From assembly GCA_027943335.1 (NCBI GenBank), contig BSBK01000970.1, positions 3,391,001 to 3,455,000 of the forward strand: 64,000 nucleotides of DNA. Reading direction: 5' to 3'. The notes beneath the pieces are model-generated. The model worked only from the letters and a program-made list of their open reading frames with translations, did no database searches and was not told where the DNA came from. A program made the position numbers and the translations under genes. The stretch comes from Chamaecyparis obtusa. Lineage: Eukaryota; Streptophyta; Pinopsida; Cupressales; Cupressaceae. Position 1 is the first letter of the stretch, and each line of letters opens with the position of its first letter. Positions 1-11,815 of the stretch are shown here, piece by piece.

Positions 1-1
1 A

Positions 2-690
2 ATGGAGTTCCTTGAGGTGGAAGCTTTGGTTTTACATTTCACTGCAAGTGTATATTGCATTCCAATGTTTTTGCACACAATGAAAAATCTGAAGGTTCTG
101 ATAATCCATAATAATTTTGGAGCAAACAAAGCAAGCTCAGTGGAGTGGCTGGTTTTCAAGTACTGTCTCAACTTAAAGCTCTACATCTTGAAAAGCTGAT
201 AGTTCCTGAGGAATGCAAGCTCTTGAAGAGTTTGGAGAAAATATACATGAGGCTATGTGAGGGCCTTGGTAGGGATAAAACATTCAACTTCCTTGGGCTT
301 TTGGAATTTAATGTGAGCTACTGCATTAATCTTGAAGAGATTCCAGCAGGACTCTGTCCTTCAATTTCCCTAAACAGGTTGTCAGTTACTCATTTCCATC
401 GCCTTGCAAAGCTACCTGATGAGCTGGATAAGCTTGAATCTCTTAAGGAAATTAGATTGCATGAACCTCCAGGCTTGAAAGCATTGCCATCCTCCATGGG
501 CAGGCTTAAAAAGCTAAAACTCCTTGACATCTCATTGTGCATACATTTGAAGGTGAATAGGTAAGTACACTGAATTGAAGGAAATTCTTCAAAAATTTAC
601 TGAACTGCCATCCCTTAAACTAGTGATTTCTGAAAAGAACAATGAGTGGCAGTTCGGTAAATTTTTGAAGAATTTCTTTCGATTCAAAGC
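2..690 (+). pseudogene. RNL-type NLR (ADR1/NRG1-like), C-terminal LRR relic
   Basis: The translation shows the C-terminal leucine-rich repeats of an RPW8-clade helper NLR, an intracellular immune receptor. It opens with EVEALVLHF and MKNLKVLIIHN, then has repeats such as LEEIPAGLC, LPDELDKLESLKEIRL and LPSSMGRLKKLKLLDIS, and ends in a tail around ELPSLKLVISEK. The spacing and wording resemble ADR1/NRG1 LRRs. The frame changes near 145-180, again near 560-575 after a stop, and no intact frame remains. The 5' part lies outside the window, so the NB-ARC and RPW8 domains cannot be judged. It is clearly a pseudogene. The RNL assignment is from motif recognition and could be confused with other conifer NLR classes. 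Confidence 0.7.
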
Positions 691-774
691 TTCCATTTTG
701 TCACAGAGAGGGAGGATGCTGGCAAAGTTTGTTGAATTTGGCTTTACACCTGCCAATTGCATTTGCTTGAAAGT
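666..774 (-). pseudogene. PPR repeat scrap (antisense), copy 1
   Basis: On the minus strand this reads FKQMQLAGVKPNSTNFA followed by SILPLC and KMEAL, the consensus of a long (L-type) pentatricopeptide repeat from an organellar RNA-binding PPR protein. Only about one repeat is left. It overlaps the tail of the NLR relic on the other strand. The same segment recurs at 936-1040 and 11633-11720, and a plus-strand relative lies at about 4000-4050. Confidence 0.6.
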
Positions 775-935
775 TGATGTAAAAATCTTGCACACAATTG
801 AATCCATAAATAACTTTCTCTTTAATTTCTAAAACTTCAACAAATCCATGAGACTACAATTTTTTCAGGAATATGTCATGTTTTATCTATGCTTTAATGA
901 ATATCTATAACCTGTTTTCAAATCCATTCTAACAC

Positions 936-1040
936 AGGCAGGGAGGATGTTGATTTCTAGAGACAAAAGTTTCCTTTCTGGTAAAGGTTGCAGAATTTGG
1001 CTGTACACCTGCCAATTGCATTTGCTTGAAAGTTTCTAAA
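936..1040 (-). pseudogene. PPR repeat scrap (antisense), copy 2
   Basis: The minus strand shows QMQLAGVQPNSA in one frame. After an interrupted stretch of about 45 bases comes a remnant of the ILPAC segment. It matches the scrap at 666-774 over the MQLAGV core and over the block around 940-955. No reading frame remains. Confidence 0.5.
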
Positions 1041-1045
1041 GCCTT

Positions 1046-2735
1046 ATCTCCAAATATTTAAAACCATAGAATACATTTCAGAGTTTTCTCTTTTAAAATC
1101 TTTAGGCCCCTCAAAACAAAATTTTAATTTGTTTAAAACTTAGTTTTGTAGGATTCTTTAACATTTTTCCTACATTCTCTGCTCATTTTTTCTCAATGGC
1201 ATCGTTGACAACACAATACAATTTATGCCAATAGGGATATCTTGTCTTGAACTTCCAACTCTGCGCTCGAGTTTTCTTCCTTTAAATTGTTTAATTCAAG
1301 CTCTGCCTCTTTGCTTGGGTACTTAAAGTGACTATCACCAGTGACACTATTCTGTAGTGTGTATCTGTTGATATCTAAGCTCTCACAAACAATTCCGTCA
1401 AAACTTACCAACCATTTTCAAAATCAGATGTCCTTTGTGTTGCAGGTATGCTTGGACGAGTTTTTCATATAGATCTCACAGACCACCACATCTTGGGTCT
1501 CATAATCATGGTTACCATTTTAGCTTCCCCTTCCACTGCAAGGATCCTCACTGAAGTCCTACTCTATTTTTCATTTTGTTTTTTATAGATTCCAGTGCTT
1601 CAACTGACTACAGACAATATAAATACAATACATACTATTATATTGCAATACTAATTATGCCGAAGGCATTTCCTTATTTGAATCGAATGAGCTAACTTTC
1701 CATATCAACTGTGTACATCTCAAGATAGACATGAACGACCATTGAAGGTTTAAGTGCTGTTGATTTTACATTACCCATACTGTGTTGCCACTTTTCATCT
1801 TCTATTTATTAGCGATGCCGGCGAATTGTGACCAAGCGAGCACAGAGTACTACTTTAAGTAATGAATGCGAGGGCATCATTTTTCCCTTCCGTAAACAAA
1901 ATAATTATACGTCCGCCATGACTCGTCTTACGCTACCCTTCCAGTTAAGCAAACACTGATGTCAGACCAGAGAACAAAATTAAAAAAAAAATTGATCAAG
2001 CGTTCGAATTTGGGGGTTTTCAGATAACGAAATTACACGCTTTGAAAGTAATTATTAGCCGATAGTTAGCCGATGTGGGCATTGGACACCGGATTTCAGT
2101 GTTCTCATGCCACTATTTTTTGGGGAAATTTTTCATTAGCCAATGCCTGAAAATAACAGAAGTGAGCTACACCAATACCAATTCTTCTGCATCTCCTTCC
2201 ACGTGCACTTCAACAGAATGTGGGAATTTGGCCCTTCCAGGTGAGCTTGCCAAGTCAAGCTTTTTTGGACTCACAAAATTCCTTTCCAGTTGATTTGACT
2301 CTCACCCTATTATGTTCATTTTTACCTTGTCTTTTGATACCACCTTTTTTTAATGGATTTGCAGTTTTCTTTCGGCAAGTTTGACAGACCTTTTCCTTGG
2401 TGCTAGGCTGTTGCAATGTATATATCAAATGGCGGGAAGACATTCCTCTTGACCCATTTCCTGATTTTGCATTAAAGGGGATATGCATGTTCACTCGTGA
2501 TTTTGCAGTGGTTTCATTTTAAAGCACTTGGAAACTGGTATTCCTATATTTCCTCAGTATTTTTGCTAAACTCAAGGACAAGATTTGTTCAGCAACAGAT
2601 CCGAGCCTGATGATGAATGATTCAATTTTCAAATAGGTATCCAAGTTCTTCAGTAACCCATACGAGAGTACTTTCATGGTTCATTGGTCTGTAAGAGTAG
2701 CCCAAAAAACCCTAAAATTTCAGTAGGGTTATAGA
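1046..2735. other. AT-rich spacer, no gene recognised
   Basis: No conserved coding block was seen. A short open stretch at 2150-2240 ends in a donor-like CCAG/GTGAGC and could be an orphan exon, but its translation (centred on SPSTCTSTECGN) is not recognisable. The poly-A tract near 1981 and the surrounding sequence look like ordinary intergenic DNA. Confidence 0.4.
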
Positions 2736-2900
2736 AATCTACATGAAATTTGAAGGAAATCCTGTTCCAGAAGGAGGTATCCTCATATGCATGGGAGGCG
2801 TCGGGAAAACAACTGTCGTTGGCTCTTTGTGATGATTCTAAAATTAAAGGTGATTGGTTATGAAATCTCTGCTTTGATGATAGTATTCCCCGTCCAAAGG
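2736..2900 (+). pseudogene. NB-ARC P-loop relic of an NLR
   Basis: The plus strand reads VPEGGILICMGGVGKTT in one frame. After a frameshift inside the next few codons it reads ALCDDSKIKG. GxGGVGKTT is the Walker A (P-loop) of the NB-ARC ATPase, and the following ALC-DD-KIKG block matches RNL-type NLRs. In-frame stops follow within 20 codons. It lies downstream of the LRR relic at 2-690, so it must be from a second gene copy rather than the same gene read in order. No RNBS-B, GLPL or MHD motif was found after it. Confidence 0.65.
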
Positions 2901-3790
2901 AATTTAATCATGGAAACCCATAAATACATGAAACCCTGATTATATTCCTTAATATTCTGAAAAGAGAATTTATTTTCTAAACTCATGATTGCCTCTTTGC
3001 CATGATGGCATCTCGCGAGTAGTTTTTTCTTTGAGAACTTGTTATGTTCTTATTCCAAAATGTATAGTTTTGTTGATACCTGATTCCAATAGGAGAGATT
3101 GCACGGAGCACAGTGAACATAAATTCCAAACACTCTTTCAGATAATTCAAAAAACTTAATTTGGGTGAGCTGTCCATGCAATTGGATCGCAATTTGTGGA
3201 TCTGTTTTTAGAGAGTAAAATTCTAGAAGTACCTCACTGCTCTTTGTAATAGTCCAGAAAAACAGAATATTACTTTGAAAAAACTTAAAGGAAATAATAA
3301 ACATTTTTTTGGTCTTTCTGATGAGTACCCTGCTTGTGTGTTGTTTTAGAAATCTCTGTTCTATATTAAAGTATACTGAGCAATTTTTTTGGCAGGAAAT
3401 TTAATGCTCTTAGTCAATTTTTTCTACTGTCATAATTATCTGATGAGCTGATTTAAAGGAATAGGGTTTAAATCAAATCTTTATTTAGGCTATGGATTTC
3501 TTTAAATAACTCCCCTTGCTATTTAAAAAACAGTCTATAATGAGGTGATCTCTACTTTCTTCAGGAACATCTACCTTGTTCTCAAGTTTTGTTTTTCTGA
3601 TATATTTCCAACTTAATTCACGTTTCTTAAACAAACGCTAATAAAGTTGATTTTGCCAGATATATCACAATTCAAAATTTATAGTCTTAATTAACTAAGT
3701 GTAAAAGCGATTAATACCCCCAAATGAGCCTATCTCCAACCAAAGGATCAAGAGGGATTCTTCCCTGCCAAATTCTATAATTGGAATTCT
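2901..3790. other. Spacer without recognisable gene
   Basis: Short open frames on both strands (for example the antisense stretch at 2983-3304) show no known motif. The region is AT-rich and separates the NB-ARC relic from the PPR pseudogene. Confidence 0.35.
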
Positions 3791-3839
3791 AGAATAGGGT
3801 ATGGATACCTAGCAAAGCACAAATGAATAGAGGAATTTT

Positions 3840-4528
3840 GTCAAATCTCGTAGTTGAAACTACTTTAGTCGATATGTATGCTAAATGTGGAAATAGATAA
3901 AGCACGTGAACTATTTAATAAAATGCCCCTAAGAAATATGGTCTCATGGACTGCAATAATCGTAAGATACATGCACATGATGGATTTCTTGAAGAGGCTT
4001 TTGAAACATTCAAGAAAATGCAACTGGCAGGTGTGCAGCCAAAATGGGAGCTTTGGAATAGGGAATTTATCATTTACCAAGACATAAAAGGAGAGAAGAA
4101 TTTTGTCATATGTTGTTGCAACTGCCCTATTAGGCATGTATGCAAAATGGAGAAGCATAGACAAGGCCAATGGCCTATTTGACAAAATGCCTTGGAGAAT
4201 TGTGGTTTCATGGAATGCCATAATTGCAGGGAATTTACAAAATGGATTTGCTAAAAAAATCTTCAAAAACTTTACAACAAATACAAACATGATGTATAAA
4301 ATCAATGTTCTCTCAAATATCTATGTAGAAATGGGCAGGTCCGGTGAGTTTCAAATGGTAAGGAGATTTATGAAAGATAGAGAAATTAAAAAGACTCATG
4401 GGTGTAGTTGGATTGAAGGTCATAAAATAGTACATGTTTTTCATGTAGGATACGAGATATATGAAAAGTTGGAGAAATTGGTTTCAGAGATGAAGGCAAC
4501 TGGGTATATTACAGATTCAAGACATTAG
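3840..4528 (+). pseudogene. E-class (PLS) PPR protein pseudogene, 3' part
   Basis: Pieces of several pentatricopeptide repeats follow in order: TTLVDMYAKCGNIDKARELF, MPLRNMVSWTAII, FETFKKMQLAGVQP, TALLGMYAKWRSIDKANGLF, then MPWRIVVSWNAIIAG. After a gap comes the C-terminal E region, with VLSNIYVEMGRSGEF, RRFMKDREIKKTHGCSWIE and a tail ending in MKATGYITDSRH before TAG at 4526-4528. PPR proteins of this type bind organellar RNA for editing or processing. At least three frames are used and many repeats are missing, so this is a decayed gene or retrocopy. No DYW domain follows. Confidence 0.8.
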
Positions 4529-6200
4529 GAGAGAAGGGAAAAGTATTACAATTGTATTTGGTTTGTTAAACACCCCCCTTGGAAAAAAACATCGAAGTTG
4601 TTACAAACTTTGAGTATGTGTTGATTGCTACAGAAAAACAAAATTTAACTCTAAGACTGTTGCAAGATAAATAGTTGTAAAATATGCAAATAATTTCCAT
4701 CATTTTAAATAAGGGACAATGTTCTTGGAATGATCCTTGGTGATGCTAAATTAAGAAATTTAGAAATTGGCTTGTATAATAATGTGCATTGTGTCACACC
4801 CACCCATGGTAATAATGAAGTGTTTTAGTTACTAGAAAGTTTCTTTCTATTATTTTTTAGAGTATTTTGCAAAGTAGACCACAATTAGCCTCATAAACTT
4901 AGATGGATTTAGTGTAATGCATATTACTGGTTGTAAACATTGTTGTGGCAGTGCAATAGGTTACCAATAGTCCACTTCTCAAGTCGAGGCTAGATGATGT
5001 CTCCAACATTCTCGTAATGAAGATATAGTATATTGTAACATATATGATGATTTGAACATAGTTTCTATCGCCTTACTAATGTAGCAATCAACAAGTAGAA
5101 AGCACAATTATTAGCTATATAGATAAATCAATGATATGGCTTTATGACACTCAATTTTTATTGAAATTCTAGAGGAAAGAGGAGGAATAAATGTTTCAAT
5201 ACCTTGAAGTGAAGTTCTAGGGGAACACAAAAATTATATTTCAAAGTTTTAGAATGTGTTTGTGTTAAATTGTATCTTAATTATTGGTTTTTAGTGTTTG
5301 CATATACCACATGAGCATGTTGTCAAAGTATATGTGGATATTCTATTGAAAGGCCTTAGGAAATGAAACAAAAGTTGCCTACAAATTTGACAATGTGGAT
5401 ATGAATGAGATTCAACATTCAACATTGATACAATGATTCATTTCAAGATTTCAGGTTTTGAAGACATGTCATACATTACAAAGACATGTTTTCCAAACGT
5501 AACCAACACATCAATTTATGTACGTTGTAGATTTTTTTTTGTATTGAAAGAGTATTTTACAAAACTTGTCAATTTAAATTATATCTCGCATCTATTCATC
5601 TTTGATGATATCTCACACAAAGTATATCTAACCATTGGCGTAACCATTGCACCTTGTTGATGCAAGCACTTGTTTATTTTTCTTCATATGTGAGGCCCTC
5701 AATTCAGTGCCAATTGTATTTTTCATAGAGTTTATGGAAGTCACGGTTTTGACTACTTGTAACAAACAAAATATGTGGTTGTTATTTTTTGAAATACAAA
5801 AATATAGAAAGAGAATGCATTAAAAATGTGGTCAAATCATATGATAAAATTAAATAAATGGTAAAAATGAATGGATATAACTTTAATGCCTTTGTTCATT
5901 ATTTCTTTTTGAGGTTTTTATCTTATGGTATTGAAAGAGTATTTTAGAAAACATAAAGTAAAGAAGGATATGGCTATAATTTAATTGGTTCAACACATTA
6001 GTAAAAATTGTATGTTTCTTGATTATACCATCCACTAAAATTAAATTTTCAGAACTAATTTATGTATTATTATATGACATTTTAATTTAACATATTATAA
6101 ATTGTTTAATATATTTTAAAAATAATATTAAATAAATAATTATATATCAATATTAAATATATATGTATATTTGATAATATACGTTATATGTAATAAAAAA
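4529..6200. other. AT-rich spacer, no gene recognised
   Basis: No coding, LTR or tRNA signature was recognised. The stretch from 6050 to 6190 is extremely AT-rich, with many TAAATA/TATAT motifs. Confidence 0.4.
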
Positions 6201-6207
6201 GGGAAGA

Positions 6208-6320
6208 CATATAAATAGAATAGACAGAGAACATATCCCTCTCCTTTTCAATCTCCATCTCTATCTCCTTAACCCTTAGTCAACCCCCTCTTTCTTCTCT
6301 ATAGCTTTTCGGCGTATCCA
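6208..6320 (+). promoter_or_regulatory. Promoter-like TATA box and CT-rich leader
   Basis: TATAAATAG at 6210-6218 is followed 20-30 bases on by a CT-rich tract (6236-6300), the usual layout of a plant core promoter with a pyrimidine-rich 5' UTR. No convincing coding region follows within 500 bases, so it may be an orphan or a remnant of an unrecognised element. Confidence 0.25.
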
Positions 6321-6770
6321 TTGCACACCAAGGTGCAATTGCTAGTACTACTCAGGATGTACAAAAGAAGTTAATGTGTGCTGAGCAATTGGTTTAATAT
6401 GCAAATTATCTCCATTAAGAAAGTTGAAATGATTTATCCAAAAATGATTTTTGGTAAACTAATTTTCATGAAGGATGGCACGCCACTATCAATTAAATAA
6501 ATTCCATTACCTTCTTGTGGGTTTGTTATTGTCGCTACGGTAGCTTCTTTTGAATGTGCACTATAATAGCAGTGTAGAAGACTTTTGTATAACCATAACA
6601 AAAATGCAAAAGCATAACTAGCTATACAACTGAGAGGGGACTCTTAATGGTTTTAATTTGAAACATTGTAAATAATGTGATATTAAAAGAACATCAGACA
6701 ATGTTGAATGAGGAACATATCTGAATAGAAGCTATTCATAAACAAAACTTGAAAATTTGAGAGCTTTAAC

Positions 6771-7148
6771 ATTGTTATAATAGAAGCCGTTGTTGTTGCT
6801 GGAGCTGCTGTGGGTGCTGCTCCTCCTCCTTCGTCTACGTATGTGCGAGTTCCTTCTGTTTCGTCTATGGTGGTCCCCCCTTCTGTTGGTGCTGATTTTG
6901 CTCCTTCTGGTTATTTTACAGGGTTACCTACTGGGTCTACTCCTGCTAGATCTTTTGCTGGAGTTGTTCCTCTCCTTGGCCCTGGTTCTCAATGGTTGCC
7001 TTTGCGCAGTGTGCTACCCCCTTTGGGGGGTTTGTTTTTGCTATTTTGGATTCGTTGGATTGGTAGAATGCTGCTGCTAAGGTTGAAGAAGGTTGAATTA
7101 AGGTTAAAGGTAAACATTCCAAGAGATCTTTGCCTTCTTTTGATATGA
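6771..7148 (+). pseudogene. GC-rich coding-like relic of unknown family
   Basis: One frame is open from about 6771 to 7148 and reads as an Ala/Pro/Ser-rich protein, including GAAPPPSSTYVRVPS, GYFTGLPTGSTPARSF and VVPLLGPGSQWLPL. Base and codon use are richer in GC than the flanks, which suggests real coding ancestry. The block resembles in style the start of plant LINE ORF1 proteins, but I cannot confirm that. Sequence after 7150 degenerates and no RNA-binding or zinc-knuckle motif is visible. Confidence 0.3.
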
Positions 7149-7149
7149 C

Positions 7150-8075
7150 ACTTCGTTCCCATCAGAAGGGTGCCAAAGGAAAATCTTAAAATCTTGGGGT
7201 TTTCTTTTGGCTAGGCTTGTTTGGAGCTCTACTTGAGCTTTGTTTGTTCTAGGTTGTGGGAGCCTATTGTTAAAACCCTTGTTTAGGTCTTATCTCATTT
7301 CCTTTTTGTGGGATGTCTTTGTCTATCTTCTGTGACCTTCTTGTAAAGGGTTAGTACATATTGAATGTAACAAGTTTGCAATAATTACACCACCTCATAT
7401 AGAAGATGGAGGATGGAAAGCATTTGTTCATTAAACAAGATGGGAAAAGGTGTGAAGAATCTGTAAATGTTGGTTGGCTAGAGGCATTTCTTGAGAACCA
7501 TTGAAGGGTGAGAGATTCCCTGCACAATCCAAAGGCAATAAGGAGCATTAATTATCACAGCGAAACTGACAATGTTGTATTTTCCTTGAGAACAATCACA
7601 TCAGAGTGATTTCCTTGGTAAGGTGAAAGAACAGTTGTGACATACCCATACTAATCAGAAGACTTGACTGTTGATTCCTTCCTTGAAATTTGCTTTGTAT
7701 GTTTATTTGCTTTCGAAGGGGCAAGCCTCTTCTTAGAATAGTTTTGTGGCTGGAAAAAGAAATGGAGAACAAATGACAAATGTGTGATGTTTGTAGAGCA
7801 GGCATGACCATGTTAAGTATAAACAACAAAATTATTAGTTGCATTTTGAAAGGGTTTGATCATAATGTGTATGTTATTTTTTTCCCTTAGTCTTTGGCTC
7901 TAAGCCGAAGAGGTTTCAGGCACGAGTGGGCCCATATCGGGTTCCTAAATCATCTTCGTAGTAGCCTTCGCTGGTTGATAGCTCGCAGACTTCGTACCTC
8001 GCGGAGCTACCTCCAAATCTAAACCCTCTTAAAAAAAGTAATAGTTTTTGATAGGACAAAGGATGATATGAAGGG
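7150..8075. other. Spacer, no gene recognised
   Basis: Short frames only. Nothing in 7300-8075 on either strand matches a known domain. Confidence 0.35.
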
Positions 8076-8610
8076 ATTGCAGCTTTTTTAGTCCCTGGAA
8101 CTAATGTTTTCATTGCACATTTTAGCATTAGTTTTCTGTTAAAAAATTGTGCCTAGTGTTTTAAGCTATAGTCTGTAACGATATTTTTATTAAATTGAAT
8201 TTTTTGCTATTTTGTCATTGGCTCCTCTAATTTTGCTATTGGTTTAATTTATCTTTATTTCAAGCATATTCATTTTAGGAGCCTGGACGAGAATGGTGGG
8301 TGCTATATCCAATTAATCACAGTTTTGTAAACTGTGCGGCATATTTTGAGTGAGATGGTTTTCGGTGGCATTGCGTTGAGTAATGTGGCTGTAACCAGGC
8401 GATAGCTGTACAGGGAAGATGGCATGAACGTGGTTTTTCTTGATATCATATTTTCCTCTGCTCCTTGTGTTGTTTCCTTCCCCACCTCTATTTTGCTGGA
8501 GTTTCTGCTGGTTCCTGCCTCCATTGATGTCAGACATTACAGAAAACCCTAATTATGTAAGTATTATACTCCTTTTTTCTTCTTCTACGCTATATCTTCA
8601 TTCAGCATCT
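8076..8610 (+). repeat. Diverged copy of the first ~500 bp of the 14.2-kb tandem unit
   Basis: Several landmarks of the 14201 and 16724 units recur in the same order: TTTTTTAGTCC, GACTAATGTTTT-like, TTGTGCC-AGTGTTTTA, GGTTTTCGGTGGCAT, CAGGGAAGATGGCA, GTTTCTGCTG and AAACCCTAA. The copy is much more diverged than the two tandem units are from each other. It ends in a donor-like ATGTAAGTATT near 8556, which the other copies lack, so the repeat could derive from a 5' exon of an unknown gene. Confidence 0.5.
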
Positions 8611-11030
8611 TGAGGTGATCTTTTTTTTCCTTGTTATTCTGGGCGTTGTGAATTCCCATTCTTCTGTTTTTCACTGTGCTTCAGAAAATTCCAAGAATTC
8701 TTAAATCAAATCCCATACATCATCAAATATCTTGCAGCTAAATTTCAATATGGAACATTTTATAATCATGACATTGCCATTGATGATAAAATGATCAACT
8801 GTATACTGCAACACCGCTCCTGCCTATAATTCCTTGGGCATTGCCTCTGCACCATGTAAATATTTTAAGGAAAGCGCCATGCCCATTCCTGGATGAAGAG
8901 AAAAAACCTTGCCACTTTTTTATTGTCATTTTGAAAAAACCATAATAGCTGCTAAGCCAATGATATGTATAGTCTAGGAAATGGAAATGAAAAGACATAA
9001 TATGATTTAATAAATTCATAAATAAGGTCTACCTTTAATGTCGTGCAGTTGCTGCATTGACAAAAACTCAAACTTGACAGACACTAAAATTACAGAGATG
9101 CTTACCAATTCCACTAAATCATAGGACAAGACCATGATCATTCAAGCTGTACAATTGACTCCTCAAAAAAATTCGTCATGGCATTTTATATCATTGCTTT
9201 GATTGTCAAATCATTAAGAAAGCCTAATTTAAATCTCAAACTATTCTCATTCTCTTTTGATGGTGCTCACTGTTTATTAGCGTTTGTGCATAGATTGGCA
9301 GGGGCTTCTGCTAACTAAAAGAAACTTCCATAATACACAATAAGTGTGTGCTATTGGACAATGAAAATGGCAGTCTGTTTAGTTTTAGACAACACCAGTT
9401 TTCATATTTTCCTCTTGCTGAAAGGTATTCAACATAGGAGCTCAAATAACCAAATAAAACAATGCAAGTTGTACATTCAATCCCGGATGGGCGTGGTGTG
9501 TTTTCTTTAAAGCTTGGAGTGCATGTAAACCATTTGTAACATACAAAAGTTATTTGACCCACTTTGTCTCTGAAAAGCCTAATATACTTTAGTACTTCTA
9601 GGGATGGTATCTCCTATGCTTTAAACATGACTAATCTTAAAGTAGATTGTGGGATTTTTTATTTGCCAAGATGGCAGTCAAATGCGGCAGGCGGCTATCT
9701 TTCTGATAGAACGTATCATATATGAAATTTTTTTTTTTTCAAATCTGCAAAAATGTAGAGTTTTTTTCTGAAAATTTTTGGTTGTTTTCGATCCAGAATA
9801 TGCAGATGATGAAGAACAAACCCTGAAATTTTCATAAAAATCCATGATGTTTTCTGATTTTTGAAATTTATATGCATCCATCAAATGCACTGTACTATGA
9901 ACGTATAGGAAAAAACTGCAATCCAAAGATTAACTATATTTAGGTTGTCCTTTGTCCCTCTTTTGCCTATTTCACGGTTTATTCATTACAAAATTTTCCT
10001 ACTTAATTCTTTAGGTTAGTGGTTGGTAATATTAATTCAAAGACATTTATAAAGTTATAGTTGTAGCTCAAATATGATTCGTTTATTTATGTGTTATCCT
10101 TCTTTAAATACGGGGTCAAATGTCTATCCAAGGCAATAAATTTTTCCACCACCCCTAGACTTCACACACATGGATCCCATTCATGGTGCTTAATCAGGGC
10201 ATTTAATTATCTTTTTGTTTTATACAATTATAGCAATAGGGGCGAGTCTCATAGAATGCTACTATAGATGGTTGAAGTCAATTAAAATATGTGTGACAGG
10301 TTTGCCCTTTCAAGGTAGGAAGAGTTGGAAATCAAACACAAACTTTATAATAAAAATAAATGTTAACCACAATTTCATTTTGGAATGACATTTGAAATAT
10401 TCAGTCTTACATTTATTTTTTATATTACCATATCTACCTTCTAGACTATACTGCCTATTTCTTATTAGCTCATAGCACAATTTTTGCATAATCTTGAGGT
10501 GAGTCACTTGTCATGGTTTCAACATTTGCTAACTTGAAATTGTGCATTTTAATTTTAGGGTTTGTATTATTAGTTTTTATTAATGCTTTTGTATTAGCTT
10601 ATAGATAATTTTTGTAGGTTGTATTTCAATCTAATTTAATTTTTAATTGTATTTTGATCATCAGATTGTTTATTGACTTTAAGATTTTATGTATGCAATT
10701 TATTTGTGTTTAAAAAATATGAAAAAAGTGGAAAATAAGATTTCCATGACAATAAGACTATAAGACAATATACAATCTAAAAAATAAAAAATGTAGGCCT
10801 CACTCAAGAAGATATGATTGGTCGGGTATGAAAAATGTTCCTAGAACATCAGCTTTACTGTGAACAATCAATACAAAAAAATTCGAAAAGCATGAGCTCT
10901 ACATAATTTTTCATAATATGGGGATTTGAATCCAATGCCATCTCATATTTACAAAACATTATCTCAAAGGGTTTCCAATAGGGCTGCACGGTCAACAACT
11001 TGGAGGATACAACGATGCACTTCGTGTACC
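8611..11030. other. AT-rich spacer, no gene recognised
   Basis: No conserved domain, LTR pair or structured RNA was recognised on either strand. It holds ordinary poly-A/poly-T tracts, for example near 9731. Confidence 0.35.
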
Positions 11031-11042
11031 TAGTCTTTGCTC

Positions 11043-11150
11043 CCACATTTTACATACATAATACATTTCACATGCCTCGTCCCTATTTCCACATTTTACA
11101 TACATAATACATTTCACATGCCTCATCTCTATTTCCACATTTTGCTTACA
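11043..11150 (+). repeat. 46-bp tandem repeat, about 2.3 copies
   Basis: The unit beginning CCACATTTTACATACATAAT starts at 11043, again at 11089 and partly at 11135, giving a period of 46 bp. The first two copies are almost identical. Confidence 0.85.
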
Positions 11151-11632
11151 TGTCTAGCAGGGCAGTTGCAAGGTTAATATGGCAATGCCCTGCAACAATA
11201 ATATGAGAAATATCTAGGTGCTAGAAAATATAGAAATAGTGATTTTTCTTTTTGTTGTCACTGGTTGTTATTACTGTTTTTGGATCCAGAGGTATGTGCT
11301 CTTGCTAGGAGGGTTGTACATGAATATCAAGAATTGTCCTTTTAATCCTCTTCAAGAACTCTGGCAAATTTTATTGTATTGATTCATCTCTCTTCTCTTG
11401 CTAATATTTTGTTGTGAAGCTTTTCTTAGGAGAACGGTTAGCTAGAGTTGATGGCCTTTATCTTAGCTATCTTAGCAATGATCCTTTTCTCCAAATAGAT
11501 TAGCGGTACTATTTTCAAAGGAGGCCCATTATTTTGCATAGTTGGCATGCGTGCTTACCAACGCAGTTGTACAAAAACACTTTCTTTTATCCTTTGATAT
11601 ATTTCCATACCCTATTTCAAAAGCCTTGTTCT

Positions 11633-11720
11633 AACACAGGCAAAGAGGATGCTATCAAATGTCATGGAATTTTATTTTATACTTGACAATTGCATTTGCT
11701 TGAGAGTTTCTTAAGCCTTT
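11633..11720 (-). pseudogene. PPR repeat scrap (antisense), copy 3
   Basis: The minus strand carries a QMQL core followed by degenerate sequence. The plus-strand blocks AACACAGGCAAAGAGGATGC and CAATTGCATTTGCTTGA match the scraps at 666-774 and 936-1040. It is more decayed than those and encodes nothing. Confidence 0.4.
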
Positions 11721-11815
11721 GCAACAAATCCAATTGTGACATGTCCTAATCTTTCCAATCCATGTGAGCATTTGTATGCCTTGCATATGTAGATCTCTAT
11801 AGTTTTGTTGACTAT

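Noticed and set aside
3865..4305. 146-codon minus-strand open frame
   Set aside because: Antisense to the PPR pseudogene, whose repeats explain its composition.
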